Origin: Camarhynchus parvulus
Lineage: Eukaryota; Chordata; Aves; Passeriformes; Thraupidae
NCBI RefSeq assembly: GCF_901933205.1
Contig: NC_044585.1
Coordinates: 6,882,001-6,946,000, forward strand
Length of the DNA: 64,000 nucleotides
Reading direction: 5' to 3'
The position numbers were made by a program, and so were the translations under genes. The notes beneath the pieces were generated by a model. That model saw only the letters and a program-made list of their open reading frames with translations, did not search any database and had not been told where the DNA came from. This document shows positions 25,001 through 39,560 of the stretch, piece by piece (within the stretch, counting starts at the first letter, position 1; every line of letters starts with the position of its first letter).

Positions 25001-28000
25001 TCCTTCAAATTTTTTCCTCCCTTAAAACCCAGACTTACATTTACCACTGAGATACCAATAAAGAGCAGCTCTAAACACAGAGATAGGTAAGGATCCCTTG
25101 CATTCTCTCTGCACTCACATCAGTGTTTTGTGCAGGGCAGCCTCTGCCTACCCTCAAGCCACCTGGAAGCCACAGAATCATAACTATACAAGGCTCTGTG
25201 CCACACTGAACTTGCCTGCAAACATTCCAGGCAGGAAGCAATGCCATCCAGCTGGCTTTGCCACAAACCAACACAAGGAGCTGGAGGAAGGCAGAGCAGT
25301 GAGCGCTGTGCTTCTAATGTTACAGATTATCACCATGCACAAAACAAGCTACAAATAAAAGCTATGTTAATTTTTACTCCCATGCTTGTTTCAGTAGAAC
25401 ATCAGTATCTGAATAATTCCAAGCTCTACTGGAAATGCAGGAATATCACAAGCCATTGTGACAAGCAGAACAAAGCAGAGGCTTGGCCCTCCAGAGAAGT
25501 TCTGAATATGAATGTTCCAAGAGATTCTGCATGGATGTAAGGGCTTAACACATGGAGAACCCTTCTCAAAAATTATGTCCAAAATGGCATGGAGGAAAAG
25601 TTTAAAAGTTGAAACATGATGTGAAGTAAGATAACTTCAGTGAATTACAATGTTCTTAAACTTCTAAGATTATTTTCATTCCAGAGGATCAAAATATGAA
25701 CAACTTGTGATCTAGAAAAAGCAGGAATGTAGATACTGCCTTGTTAAGTGATTGCAGCAAAGTTAATACTTCAGGCAGCATTATGTGATCTGGAGATGAA
25801 GCAAAGATACAGGTTTCCACTACTGATACCAGCATCAGTCTATGCAAAACTGCCACTGATAGGATCAGGCAGACAAGTGAATAAGAGATTTTTCCACCCC
25901 TGCAAAAGGCTCAGGGTTACTCAGAGCAGCTCTGTGAGGATTATTCACAGAATTCATGCCTGTCTCTTGTTTCAACACTGTAAGTTTAAAACCAACCTGT
26001 GACTTTTTATGCACTTCTACATAAAATAGAGAGAGGAAGAGAATGACACCGGAAAAACCAGTATGCATTTTTTAATTGAGGAATTGGCTGTTGCTGTTAG
26101 TGTAGTAACAGAAGTGCATCATACACCCCTGTCCATTTATCTACTTTCTAACTACAGTATTCAACCACTTGAAGAGGAGGTAAGCACAATTCTTTTGGTA
26201 TTCATATGAGTATATGACTGAGTGAAATAATTCTTATGTCTCTGTACTAGTAAGAGCTGCAAATTTACCCTGTACTAGGAAAGTAGCTCTTCAGTCTACA
26301 AATAGCTTCTTCGAAATGCAAGTGAGGGATAAGGTAATAATCAGCAATTCATAGGAAATCCAAGGCATCTTACAGCCAGTGAACCTACAGCAGACTTTTA
26401 AACAGAAGACATATCAAGCCTAATGTCACAAACAAATCCCAGCATAGATAATTATACAGCAACAATGTCATACACTGTAAGCTAGTTAACCCCCATGACT
26501 GCCAGTGGGCACTGAACTTTAATCTTCAGCATCAAAGCACCAGCACTGGTTCAACTGACTTAAACGAGCAATTCTTTTAGCTGGAACTAGTAACAGCCTC
26601 TTCTTTGATAGTCAGATCAGCCAACTGAGAAATCACACAACAGGCTTCACCAGCATGTTACACCTCCAGTAGTTCCAACTGGAAGGAGCCTCCTTTTTTC
26701 CTGCCCTAAGCTACAGAGCAGTCCTGCTGTTTAACAGCTCCTGTGTTTCTCCTAAAGCTGCTTGCACTTCAGCTGTAAATCAATGACTGCTCTGCATACT
26801 TTATATATTACAGAGACTTTTTTTAAAAAAAGGATAGAAGTAAAAAATGTCAGGTATTGATTCAGCACTTCAGTCAATTCCTGACAATAAAATATTGATT
26901 TGCTCAATTAATTCTTACTATGAAATTACTAGGTTCCTGCAATGCTAGTAATGTAATGTACCAGCAGCACTCTGGTAAATTCTACACCACCTATTGGTTA
27001 GAAAGCAAAAGTAAAGTTTTAAACATATCTGCATTTTATATGGTGATTAAACTTTAATTACAATTATTTTTTACAGTAGTCATTAAAGGTTGGATTTTTA
27101 TAAACCAAGAATTCTCGCATCATAAGTCTCAGTAAATTATAGGCATAGGACAAGCACCTTAAGTGATTAGGGATGCATGCAAATATTCATACTATTTTTA
27201 AAGATATTGGTGCAATTCATTAGACTAGAATAATCTGAATTCCTTTAAAATGTAGTGCTTAAGGTACTTAAGATTTTGAGATGGGAATTTGTCTGTGTAA
27301 CTGACTATTTTAACCTGTAGGCACACATTTAGACACAATACAGACACTACACTACACAGAACAGTCCAGGGAGACAATCTTACACAATAGTAGTATATTT
27401 TACTAAATGATCAGACAATTGAGTATTTACCTAAGACCAAAATTAGGATATAAATCTTTAAAACTTTTGCAGGATTACTCATTTTAAACCAAATACTGAC
27501 GTCAGAAATCAACAGAGGTGACTATCAAAAATGTATTTTCACCATTTATCAAAAATCTCTCAGGTCACTAGGATTTGCATTCATTTGTTCACCTCCCAGA
27601 TTACATACATAATTCTATTTTAGCAACTGCAGGAAAGCAGCAACAAAAAATTGAGAAGAAGTACAGAGGTAATCCAAATCCTTACAGGGATAATGGCTGC
27701 TCACTTTAGGAGCTGTCTGCCAGTGGTGATGTCCTAAGAGGTTAAATCTGTGTACCTGGCTGCAGAATTGGTAGGAGTTGCCTAAAACTGTGGTAACTAT
27801 TTGAGCAGAAATAGAGGGCATTGAACAAAGAAGTCATCAATGCAGCTCAGCACTTAGCAGCAGAGCTCCTACACCACCAGACCTACACCTCATCCATCCA
27901 CAGCCGACTGGGAACACCTCGGCCTTGGGTAAATAAAGACTGCCTAAGAGGGAAGTCTGGAGCAAGGGATTTTCCTGAAATAGGGATTTTTCTTCACAAC

Positions 28001-30159
28001 AGTGAGTGGACTGATTGTGCTAAAAATGTAACACCAATTTAATTACTATGAACCTGTCTTTAAGTTCATCTCTGAAGAAGTCTGCAGTATCAACCTCCAG
28101 TATTTTTATTCTGTTATAATATCTTCAATACAGTTTCTTCCTGTTCTCAGAATAGCTAGTGCTATCCAACAGGACCACAACAGCTGCATATACACCATTC
28201 TCTGAAAATTCTGAGCTCCAGAATAAATTCTCCAGTAACAGAATTAGCTGTTTCAGCCTAAATTTAATCTTAACTGAATAAAAACTGTGTAAAGAATAAA
28301 TTTACTGTCCCAAGTGGCTGGGAAGCACTGCATCCCAGGCACTCATGAGGATTCAGCAAATGTCCACTAAATCCACCATAGCTACCAGAGAATTTGTCAG
28401 ACATTCACAATGCAGGATTCATAAAGCATCTAAAGATAAAAATACACAGGTTCTGGAATTCACTAAAATGCCCAAGACAAGGGTGCATCCAGTTCTGTAT
28501 GTGAACAAGCACTGGAGTATTAATCAACATCAGCAGCTTGAAAAATTTCACTGTGCCTTTCAATCCCTAAATGCCCAGCTCATATTTTATATCCTGGCTT
28601 TCCAGTGATGGCGCTGCTTTACAGGGTATTTTCCCTCCCCGTCTGACTGCTGCCTGACAAAAAGCCATTAACAGCTACTATACACCACTACGGCCTCCTT
28701 GCAATTGGTTTGCACTAAAGCTTTTGCTTCTGCAGATGAAATTCACCAATTGCCACACCCCAGGATAGCTGAAAAACTACACATAAAGCCTCAACAATCT
28801 CACCATAAGGATCCTACAGGACTTGGACCTCTGGTGGACTCTTGGTTGAAAAACAGAAAATACCCAAAGCCACACCCACCCATGACAAAACCAACACTAC
28901 ATTTTTAGTGATGTTGCCTGGTGTCAGTACAGCCAGTGTAACAACTGGACCACAGCTGCAGGGAACAAAGAATCACCAGGTGTTGCAGGCAAGGTCAAGA
29001 ACTGGTAGCAGCCTTTACAAATTAGAGGACATGCTAATTCTGCTCTGAACAGCTCTTTACACACGTTAAAAACCTGTACCTAATAGCTGCAATGTATTGT
29101 TAGCAGTAGGTCTTTTGCTTGTGCATTTGTTTCAGATGTAGCACAGCAGAAAGAAAAGATCATTTGGAAGAACAGAGTTTGAGCACGTGGCTCTCACAGC
29201 ATCCTGTCCAGCAGCATCTCACCCTGCAGGACTGTGGAGAGAGACCAGAACCCACATCCAACCACAAGAGGAACAAAAGGAATGCAGGAGCTTTCTGAGG
29301 CAAATGCTGGTTTGGAAAACCTGCACATTCATTTTTCATTACATCATCACTACATATGTACATAAATAGTATATATAGGATTCGGTGTACCTGCTGGAAT
29401 TAAATAAAAAAATTAAATAAAAATCTCCAAGCGCAATGAACAGCAGAATATCACAGGCCTTATACCAAACTTATTTAACAATTACATTTAGAAATCGATG
29501 AAAAAACCTCAGCAGTGCCACAGCTCAGTAGCTATAGCAACCTGCTCAACTTCTCAGAAGAATCAAATAAGATAACCTGCCCTAAAACAGATGCAAAATA
29601 GCTGTCACTGCACATGTGTGGTTTCAGAGACAGAACACAACCATAAAAATTATTTTTTTTCAAATCACAATGCTCCCTTTGACAGAAATCAAAAAGCTAC
29701 CCTACAGGCAGTGGGTGAGAATTGAGTTTAATTCCTTTACTCTCAGTGTTTTAAAAGCTAAATCATTTATCTCAAAGCTTAATTGTGCCTTTTAACAAAT
29801 TAGACTTCACTGGAAATCATTATCTGTCTCCCCCCTTCTTGTTACAATTCAAAGGCAGCATCTGTTAAAGAGCAAAAATGAACCATTTTCCCCTCATTAC
29901 ACAAAGAGCAAAAAGTCATCCCAAGTTCACATTACTTTAGAAGGTAATTTCTGCTCATCAGAACAATTTGGTATGTGTTCACTCCTTCGCATCCAGTTTT
30001 GCAGGCTAATTTCCTCAAATATTTAGACTTAATTTGGTTTGTAACCATTAACTACCATTACAGAAACCACATGTTTCTCTAAGTTAGCATTCCATGCCAG
30101 TACTGTTAAAAATATTCTCTGGGTTGTATCTATTATATTGTAGAATCATATATTCCTCA
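22076..30159. other. AT-rich noncoding stretch, no gene recognised
   Basis: Frames of up to 127 codons occur but none resembles a known protein, and most overlap others on both strands. No transposon, RNA gene or long tandem repeat is recognised. One short plus-strand exon candidate with good splice signals lies at 26158-26179. The remainder is ordinary intronic or intergenic-type sequence. Confidence 0.55.
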
Positions 30160-30600
30160 AAAAGCATTAGAGCAAGAAAACCAGAACCCAGCAGTTCCCA
30201 GAGCCCCTGTGGGCCACTGGCCTGCTCCACGTTCTGGAGAGCAGGAGAAGCTGTGGCAGCAGCAGGGCAGGAAGCTCACCCTGCTCCAGGGAGGGGCTGC
30301 TCAGCACTGATGCTGCAGAGGAAGGATCCCAGCAGGGCCCCATCCCGGGGGATGAGCTGGAGAGCACCCTGCACTGCCCCAGCAAAGCCTCTCCTGCCCA
30401 GGCAGCTGCGCCACTGCTGCCCCAGCGCAATGCCAGCGAGGATAACAGCGATGGCACAGCACAGGGACCAGCTCTGGAGTGCAGCTGCTTCTTATGAAGC
30501 ACAGCAAAGCCATCCTGCCCCTTCCCAAGGAGCTCTTTCCCTCTGCACCTGGGCTGGCTGTACCCCCACAGAGCCCCACTCACTGCAGAGACTGCTACTC
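30160..30600. other. GC-rich patch with open frames on both strands
   Basis: Composition changes abruptly here. One 60-base line (30361-30420) is 68% G+C by hand count, against about 37% for the sampled window. At least five CpGs fall between 30346 and 30450. A plus-strand ATG frame of 215 codons (30094-30741) and a minus-strand frame of 138 codons (30167-30583) both cross it. Openness in both directions is expected where stop codons are scarce. The predicted proteins are low-complexity in A, S, P, L and Q and match no family I know. It could be a degraded GC-rich transposon, a GC-biased conversion patch or an exon of a noncoding transcript. Confidence 0.4.
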
Positions 30601-33600
30601 CAGCAGCTTTCTGGGAACAACGCTGCTCCAGTTTGGATTAAACCTCCCTGTGCTACAATTAAGACTGCAGAAAGAAGAGGCATAGACATTAATTTTGCAC
30701 TGCAAGGGACCAAGTCAAGGCAATTAACAATGAAGTATTAATACTGCAAGCCAGTGTTAAATTTGTGGTCTCATTCACAGCAGAAGAAGGAGTTCTAAAT
30801 ATGTCAACTGGAATCAAAAATGTCAGTGGCGTTTGAGCTTAATAAAAAACCTCACAGAACAGCAAAACCAAGAGAGTTCAGGAAAACTACAATGAACAGA
30901 AGCATTCTATTTTTTAAGCAAAAACCACTAAAGTGTAAACAGTGACTTCTTGTAATGGGCTCTTCCCTTATTCTGCTTGTGCTCATAGACAAGCAGAACA
31001 GATTCTGCAGACAAAGCTTTGACCTGATTTAGAAGTTTGATAACCCATCTTTACATTCATCTTTGTACAAGTTTATAGACACTTCATCATTAACTAGAAA
31101 AAGAATTAGTAGAAGTGAGCGCAGGTTACACAGAATGCTCTAGAAAGCACTGGGATTCATTTTTTGTTTTCAGAGGGAGACATCTTTCCTATATCCTAAC
31201 AAGCATGTGTACCAGCAGGTCACCCAGAAGTCCAAATCTGACATTTCTGTGCCTTTAACAGAAATAATATAACTCACTCCACAAATTCAATTCACTGCTC
31301 TGAATTTCAAGATTATCAGCATTTAGGTTAAAAAAATAATTTTAAGAAACTCTTAATTTCTCTTCCATATGAATTTAGACTTGTTCAATCCCTGCCATTC
31401 AATGTCCAATCCTACAATAAGGAAATACAAAATAAGTAGTGCAGACTGCTTCATCTCCTGGAAAGAAAGTTCGAAGAACAGTCAAGCAAAAACTGGAAGT
31501 AAACAGCATTATAAATAAGCCATTTCACTCCACTGGTAAGAGTTTGGGCTTAGTTACCCAGCAGGTTGGATTCCAGTGCAGCTCTCCTCCGACTAAAGCA
31601 GCATCCACCACTAAACTTCAGTGTAAGGCTTCAGAGTATTGAAGGGTAATCCCTAACAGGTAGAAAAGGGGTAACAGTTCAGTTACTGTTACAATATGCA
31701 GAAACTCCCAGCCCATCTTGGATTTTATGAAATGCTTTCATTTGCTTCATCCAATTTAAAGAATCACATGAACGTTTGTTGTTCATTGGGACAGCTCACA
31801 CCAGACAAACACTACAACAGGGACATGAATCCATTTATCAGCATGGAGACAGCAATGTCCAATTACTTGCAACTGATGCTCTTTCTGCCTCAATTTCCAT
31901 ATCCCAACTATTCCAGTTGGGTCAGCTGGCTGTTAAAAACAAAAATTTGATAAGGCAGATTGGCAGCATTGTCATAGTCAAATTGGTGGTTAATGCTAAC
32001 CTTAAATTAGACAATGGCCCTTTCAAAGTCATTGTGGATTTTTAATTAAAATATTCCTTTATCTGGACTCAATGTACCCAGAAAATCCCCACTGTTGGCA
32101 TTACAGTTGTGAAACTATCAGAAACCTTCCTGGAGCCTGGTCTTAGCAGAGAAGCAGCTCCAACCCTTGCAAAAGTCCAGTGGAAGCAAACAGATTCGGG
32201 TTTAATGCTGAGTAACTCTGTGACAGCAAGGGTCCAGAAACCCCACAGTTTATAATGGACCATTATCTTCTGAGGATGTATAATTGCTATAATCTGCTGC
32301 CATCAGCCAGTGTCTTTTCTGACAGAAATCTGGTACTCTCAAAAGAGGCCTTTTCCTGCCTGGCTGTGTTGTGCCCGGAACAGAGGAATATCTGGAAACT
32401 CCGAGGGAGTTGTGCAGCCCCTGATTTACCCCACAGGAGTGGGGGCTGTGCCCTCTGAGCACACATCCAGCAGCTCCAGAGTTTCCATCAGCACTGTTTG
32501 TGTGCTGTGCACACACTGCTCACATGTGAGAAATCCAGCGAGCTCCAACAGAGCCCTGGGCAGCAGCAAAGAAGGGGAAGCACATTTATAAAAGCAATGG
32601 AGATATCTGGGATTTCCAGCTGTCAGGGATGCCACAAACACAGAAGCAAAACCCTCTTTAAGAATGACTTATCACAAGTTTAATGAGGTATTTGTTGAAA
32701 GTGAATAATGCTGATAACTGCAGCATTTGAGCATTTTCATGCAACAGTCAGCAAAAACTGCCCTATTTTCATAATGCAAAAACAAAGAGTCCATTTTATT
32801 ACCAAGGTTAATATACACTTTCTGCTATATGTAACAGTAAGACTGAGATCAAAAGATAAAGAGGTGGTATACGACTAAAAAGAGGGATTTTTCTTTTTTT
32901 TCAGGAGCTGGAGGTGGTACATGTCATCCAAGACTTACATAAGGAGTTCCATGTGACTTTGTGGCTGTTGCAGAAAAGCTCTGCAACCGAATCTGGTTTG
33001 AGATAAATTCAAACATTAGCTCTGTATTTGGAACTTTCCAACTACACGTCAAATAAAACAGACTTAATTTCATTGGCATTGAGTGAACACAGGAAGCAAC
33101 TTCATTTCCCACTCAGATTCTAAATTGTATCTCTGGCAGTTTTTGAAGTCCCCTTCTCTTTAAGAGAAGCATTAGGATTCAGTGACCTGCACTCTGGGAA
33201 AACTGTGGGTGGGTTTCCACTTAAACACACGAATCATTTCAAAGCATTTGTAATTTCACTTTCCACTTCAGTTTTCCCAGGGGCATGAGAAAAGGGGATT
33301 TTAAGACAAAACTATGCATCCATAATAATAAATAGTTTCAGCATCTTAAACTATAGTGAATGATGTTTCAGCTGAAATAAAGATGCACAGCTATAAATAT
33401 TAAGTTTTTAAAGACCTTTGTGCAATCTTCAAAGATTCTTGTGTCCAGAATTTGTATGGACTTCTGTAAGTCATGATTCTTCAGTCTTCTGTAAGCAGCT
33501 TTACAGGGAAAAAATTATTATTATACATGTCTCAGGAGCATTGGCAGAAAAAGGATTTATCTTGATCAAATATGTTTTTTTCCATCCCTCACTTACCACT

Positions 33601-35643
33601 CCTCAATCAATGTCAACAATATTGCAATTGATCTAATTTCATGTCAGTCACTCCAACTATTTTTCAAAGATTTTTTCATATGTACTTCCTCAAGTGGAAG
33701 TATGGGCAAGCCAGTCTTTGCGATTTTTTTTAACATCAAAAAACACACAATATCAAGCATTCACACTCGTGATCAATTTTAGCACCCCAATACACATATG
33801 AGAAAAAAACCACAAAATATTTTTTCCTGATCCTCTTTCTTTCACTTCTCTTAAGTGTTGCAACAGTTGTCTCTATGAGAGCATTGGAATCTTCAATACT
33901 GACAAATGGCCGTGGACTTGCACCTCAAGATCACTTCTGGAAAGCTTCATAGTTCATGAGTTTATGACAAAATCTCAATTACATGAGCAAAAAAGTAGCA
34001 TCTTTTTCATATCCAGATATTAATGACAGGTATAAAAGAAAGAGGTGGTCATACCTAGATACATTTGATGTGATATTTTTACAAGTTGGGGAAATTTTAA
34101 GACCATTCTTCCTAAATATAGAGCACAACTAACCAAGTAGAAGGACACTTAAACTTTTAACATATTTTTCATATGGAGTACTTAATCTGATTGAAATCTT
34201 CACAGTTTAACAAGGAGGCTATTTTCTGCAAAACTTAATCTATTTATCAGTTAAATATGATAAGATTTATAGAAACCTCTTGCTGGAAACTTGAAAGATA
34301 ACCAGGCTCTGTAATTTTGCAATAATGTATTTTAACATATTCTGCAGCTAAAGACAGATTATCTTATGCTACATGTTAAAAATAGATTTGTTTGATATTA
34401 ATCTTTCAGCTGTACTACAGCACCAATCGTGCTGCTGACCTTGCCATTATTACAATAACATGTCAGTCCTTGACTGTCTCCCTGCTGAGAGTCCAACTGT
34501 GTACACTGGTTTGTTCAAAACATATTCCTGAGAGGAAAAAACCACAATTTTTCCTCCACAAAATAATAGATAAATGTAATCCAGAGCAGTCACTCAATTG
34601 TCTGAACAGCATTTCTTCTAGGGACATATTGTGTAGTATTAAATTTTCAGGCAATTAACATCAGGCATTGGTTGTACCTTCAGCAATTCCTACAGAGTTT
34701 TTTATCCTTACAAGAGGCAAGGACTTGGCACAGTCTTCTCTCCCTGCTCAGTACAGCCTCTCTCTTAGACAAGCAGATGCATCTTCATAATCCATCAGTT
34801 TAGGTTGTTAAACATATTTGTTTCATTATAATCAGACTATAATTTTTCTCAACAAAATGAACAGTTTAAAATATTCAAGTTTAGATCAAAAGACCAACTG
34901 CAAATTCTCCAACCACTTGTGGAATATTATCTATCTTAACAGAACTTTTCATTTCAAATGCTATTGAAAACATTTTAAAATTGTTTGACCCATCATTTAC
35001 CCTGTTTTTATGGATAAGGAGAAGTTTTCAAGATTCTGTCCAGAAACCACTGCTCTTGGACAAGTACTCATTAACAGCTGAAAGTTTAATGAACTAGTTA
35101 GTCAAGACAATTATTCCATAGTGCAGAAGAACTAAAGAGGGCTGGGTTTAATGTGAAATCTACTGCACATTTGTAAAGCCTACATGTGCCAATCAACTCC
35201 TCTCCTTAACAGTATCAAAATACAGAAAGGATGTTACACCATGCATATTGTGCTTTCTCATTTCAGTTCCCTAGAGGAAGGAATTAATATAAGACTCTAC
35301 AGTTTCTTAAAAGAAGGATGGGCTTGTGTTTCTGGTTAATTTACTGAATATGTGCTATTACTATGTGAAAGTAAATCTTCTCTGTAAGGACTGACCAAAT
35401 AAATCTTAAGAGTTGAACTTGCAAATCAGTTTCTTGATGTCAACAGCTTTGTCATGTCAATAAATACAGCACTAAGCCAGCAGCAATGACTATTAGCCAT
35501 CTCTGCTGTCACTTACTTGAGTATAGCTACATAACTTGCCTAAAACCATCATGCAAGATTTACACTCAGCAGTCAAGAACAAAAAGGACCTAATTTATCA
35601 CAGCTGTCATCAGGTAAATGAGGAGAATCCAGCATGTCTTAAA

Positions 35644-35671
35644 CCAAAACAAAAACAAAACAAAACAAAAC
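35644..35671. repeat. (CAAAA)n simple repeat
   Basis: About five units of CAAAA with one A-length variant. It is a short A-rich microsatellite, possibly grown from an A-rich retroposon tail, though no body is recognised next to it. Confidence 0.85.
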
Positions 35672-37628
35672 TGAGAAACATTCCCTTTTGAATCACAAGA
35701 ATACAATCTGTAATCTTAAAACTTTTCAGTGAAGTGGCCAGCAAATGTTGGGAAAGTAACTTTGAATTCTGAACTGCTGAGGTGATTTGATGAAAGCTTA
35801 CTATTTTTCTCCAAATTAATATAGTTAAACACAGCTGCTGGCTCTCAGCTGCGCTCAAATGGATGAGTTCCAACAGAGTGCTGTCATCCCACCTCTGGCA
35901 ATATAGACCACTGTGATGTTCATGACAGGATGTGAACTATTTCCTCAACATCATGTCAACAGGTTTTACCAGGGACATGGCAAAGTCTCACACTGAAACT
36001 TAGCATCTGTCAGAACAAACTTTTGTATTTTAGTCTCCTGTGGCAAATTAAGAGTTAATATTTCTTCTGCAAGAAAGCCCCAAAACTGAAAAATAATCCA
36101 TTTTAAATAGGCTTAATCTGTCAGCAGCAGACAAAGTGTAAATTCATTTTCATCTAAAAATGTCTCTCAGATTCTGTAAGTACCATACTATGCACATAAG
36201 CTATGGTACCTGTCACATCAAGAGCTGGTATTAATATTCATGCAATTCCTTACTTTTATGTTGCAGTGGTGTTGCCTTGAAGGCAGATGGATTAAAACAC
36301 ATTGGTATCTTGAATAAAGCTTTCTCCACAGGCAGAGGGTAGTACCACTATTTAGTATGTAGTGCTAAAGCAACATGCTATGTCCCACAGAGAAGATAAA
36401 GATGCTGAGCCAATGCTGTGGATCTCATAATTTATGTGTACAGAGAAAAGCCCAGCACAGTGCTCACTGTTGTGAGTTCTTTTGAATTTGATGAAATCCT
36501 CTGGAAGAGTTAGCAGTGTGCTTACTCCAAGTGCAGAGCATTACTGTAGACTGATATGATGAAATACTGAAATGGAAAGACGAAAAGAATAGGGGCAAAC
36601 CTAGTGTGCTAGGAAAAACCTGTCTTCCCAAGACATGCATAAATACTATAAATATGTGTGTATTTCCAAAGTTGTATAATCAGATTTCTAATTCTTCAAT
36701 AAATGCAGGATTAGCTGGACTTGCAAGAGGGGTGCAAATCAAGTTTTTAAAAAAAAGACATTCAATAAGAATACTTAAAAGCTTTGGGCATTTGTATCTG
36801 AAAATGAAGGGAGGAATAGGCCAGGCAGCTTCTCTTCTTAGCACTTAAAGCAGAAAACCAACAGATAATAAAGTAAATTGAACTGAAATGTTTTTAACCA
36901 TTATAAGGTTGTACTTCAGATGGGGGAAACTTGAAACAGAGTTGCACAGAAGAGAGATCAATAAGCTGAAAAGCACATCTGTTAAGGAGGGGGAAACACC
37001 CCCGAAGAAACCAGAGTTTCTGGGTTCTGTCTCAGATAATTCAATTTCAGATTAATGAGTGTACCAGAAAAGATGGAGCTGCAGCAAGACACGTAAGGGA
37101 CTGTTCGAGGACACAATCAAATTTAGACTGGCTTATGAATATACAGAGAGTAAATTTCTTGTATCTACAATCCATACACACTACTGAAGAATTCCAATGA
37201 TTTCATGCTTGCACAGCTCTCTCTGGGATCTGAACTGTGAATGTTAAGGGGGAAAAAACCCTAATTTTGACTGCTAAATGCCTTACTGATACCCTGGGTA
37301 CTCCTGACAATCTGCCTGTTCGGTCTACCTGGTCCTTTAACAAATATTTCCTCCAAGCCAAATGCAGCCAGGTATTTAAGTCAGCTCTCTATTTCACAAA
37401 GATAACTGTCCATCTGCTCAGGCAGCTGAGTAACCTGACTGTAATACCTGCTACGGATGCAGTCTGATTGTTACAGCACCAAAGAAAGAAAAGTGACAGA
37501 AGATCTTTGCTAGTGCTATTCAAACCACACATCTGAGCAATGACATTTATATTCAGAATGATAATTTGAGACTGGAGAACCAGTGTCCCACCGGTATCAG
37601 AAGAACTCAAGCATAATGTTGTTTAAAT

Positions 37629-37640
37629 AAAAAAAAAAAA
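37629..37640. repeat. poly-A run (12 A)
   Basis: Twelve uninterrupted A following TTTAAATA. No retroposed body is recognised on its left. Confidence 0.85.
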
Positions 37641-39119
37641 TACCTGATTTCTTGTAAAGGAAGTTTAGTTTATTTGCCATCTTTATTTTTGATCAAAAAT
37701 GACCATCAATTCAGAAGATCTGAAATGTTGATTTGGTTTATTAAACATGCTAAAGCATTGCTGCTAAGCAAAGCAGCACTGCTGCTGCGGCTGATCACCC
37801 ATAAATCCGTGCAACTTGCAGCAAAAACCAGACTGAATTTCTCTACCAGACTGTTCTGGGTGTTTTCAGGTTAGAAGAGGCCACTTTGCTTTCCCAGGAT
37901 GAGAAGGCCCAGGTCAGTGAACAGTGTCTAACTCAGAGGAGCAGAGCTCCTTATCACAACTGCTCCCTGCGCACAAATCAAAGCGAAGCTCTGTCAGTGC
38001 AAGCCCCAGACACATCAGCACCGTGTCAGGATTGCACTCCAGTGCTGGCTGGCAGCCACCACGCCAGAATGGAAAACATGCTAAACCTTTTTATTCTACT
38101 AATACCATTGTGGACTCTTCCTGGTGCACAAACATCCAACTAATTATGGCTACAGCACACAACAACAATGAAAGACAATTTATAGAGTTCTTTTATTTAT
38201 CCTTAAATTCCTCAGTTTATATGGAAAGGAAATTGGAATTTATATTGTCAGCTACATTTTCCAAAAATAGTACTTTGCATCAAGTGTGTTCTGTACATTA
38301 AATAAACACATGTTCAATTTACTTTCAGTTAATTCTCTCTTCAGGGGCCAAAGACTTCTTTTTAGAAAGCAGAATTGTACAAAAAAGCGCATGCAGAAAG
38401 ATTATGCTATTTGTAGTGTTAAAGGCTGGAGTAACTTTTGAACATCTATTATTTTAAAAGTGTGTAACTTATAGCAATTTTCCACCATGCACATGAATGA
38501 ACTGGGAAAATCAGAACACCTGTCCTATAAAAAATATAATTTCAAATAAATTAATATCCTGCCTTTTTGTGAGCTAAAAAGAAGTAGTGTCAGTATTCTT
38601 GGAATGAAAAAAAAAGTTTGCTCCATGTAACATTAAAGTATTTTATGATGCAATAATACAAACTTAGAAACATCCACATGCAGATTTAGACTGAGAAATT
38701 TGGTGAACTGGCACCATTTCAGTGGGATAATTAACTGTGTACCTAAATCTCATCTCTTGTTACTGGAACTAGAGTACATGCCTGGAGTCAGACACATACT
38801 TTAACAAAGAAGTATTCTTACACAAGTACAAGAATATCAAACCCAAAGTGGTTACCTATACCCTATATGTGCCCTCCTGAGACAGAACTGCTTCCAAAAT
38901 TTGTATTGAGTAAATTGCCATAGAACCATAAAGCAACACCTGAAATGTCTTCATGTAACTTCTCAAGTTTACACAGCCACAAATCTGAAAGTAGGACTTG
39001 TTTCTTAGACTTTACCAAGACACAAAAATATTCCCAGAAGATTTCTTGCAGCATGCTGCTGGATCCCTGCTCTGGCAAAACAGCATCTTGCTGCCACTGT
39101 AACTCCCACCAGACATTTC

Positions 39120-39560
39120 ACTCCCCTAAATGGGATACACAAGCAAGCCACACCCTTCCTGCTCATTCAGCACAGCAATTCCTTTGTTCAGCTGAAGGGT
39201 CCTTACCCTACCAGCCACATCCAGGAATCCCAATCCCAGCCCTGGGGTCACAGCAGCAGGAGGAAGCACAGTAATGCAAAGGCTGAGTGTGAACAGAGGT
39301 ATCTCTGCACTGCCCACCCGGCCCCAGCCTCGGAGCAGCCACAGAACAGCAGCCAAACTCTGCCACCTGCTCAGGACAGACACAGGCACACCTCAGAAGA
39401 CGCAAGAACTCCCTCTGGTTCCTGCTGAGAGGGGAGGGAAGGCCTAATTGCTGGTGCAAAAACACCCTGAGGCTTTGTTCCCAGCACCTTGCCCTGAGCA
39501 AGAGCAAGCCCTGCACGGCAAGGCAAGTAATTAATACCCTAAGGAAAACTGCAGTGGACT
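39120..39560. other. GC-richer patch with overlapping frames
   Basis: A stretch visibly richer in C and G than its surroundings, with a few CpGs near 39318-39335. Minus-strand frames of 150 codons (39208-39660) and 87 codons overlap a plus-strand frame of 109 codons. None resembles a known protein, and overlap on both strands points to composition rather than coding. I see no splice or promoter signals that would fix an exon. Confidence 0.4.

Larger units (their letters stand above)
30601..39119. other. AT-rich noncoding stretch, no gene recognised
   Basis: No known protein, RNA gene or transposon is recognised. It contains a CAAAA-type repeat at 35644, an A-run at 37629 and a GC-richer patch near 32330-32580 with overlapping meaningless frames. 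A 76-codon plus frame at 37237-37467 has a somewhat protein-like composition but lacks family resemblance and flanking splice signals. Confidence 0.55.

Noticed and set aside
30094..30741. 215-codon plus-strand ORF as a protein gene
   Set aside because: It is crossed by a 138-codon minus-strand frame, has low-complexity composition and no family resemblance, and coincides with a GC-rich patch that lacks stop codons.
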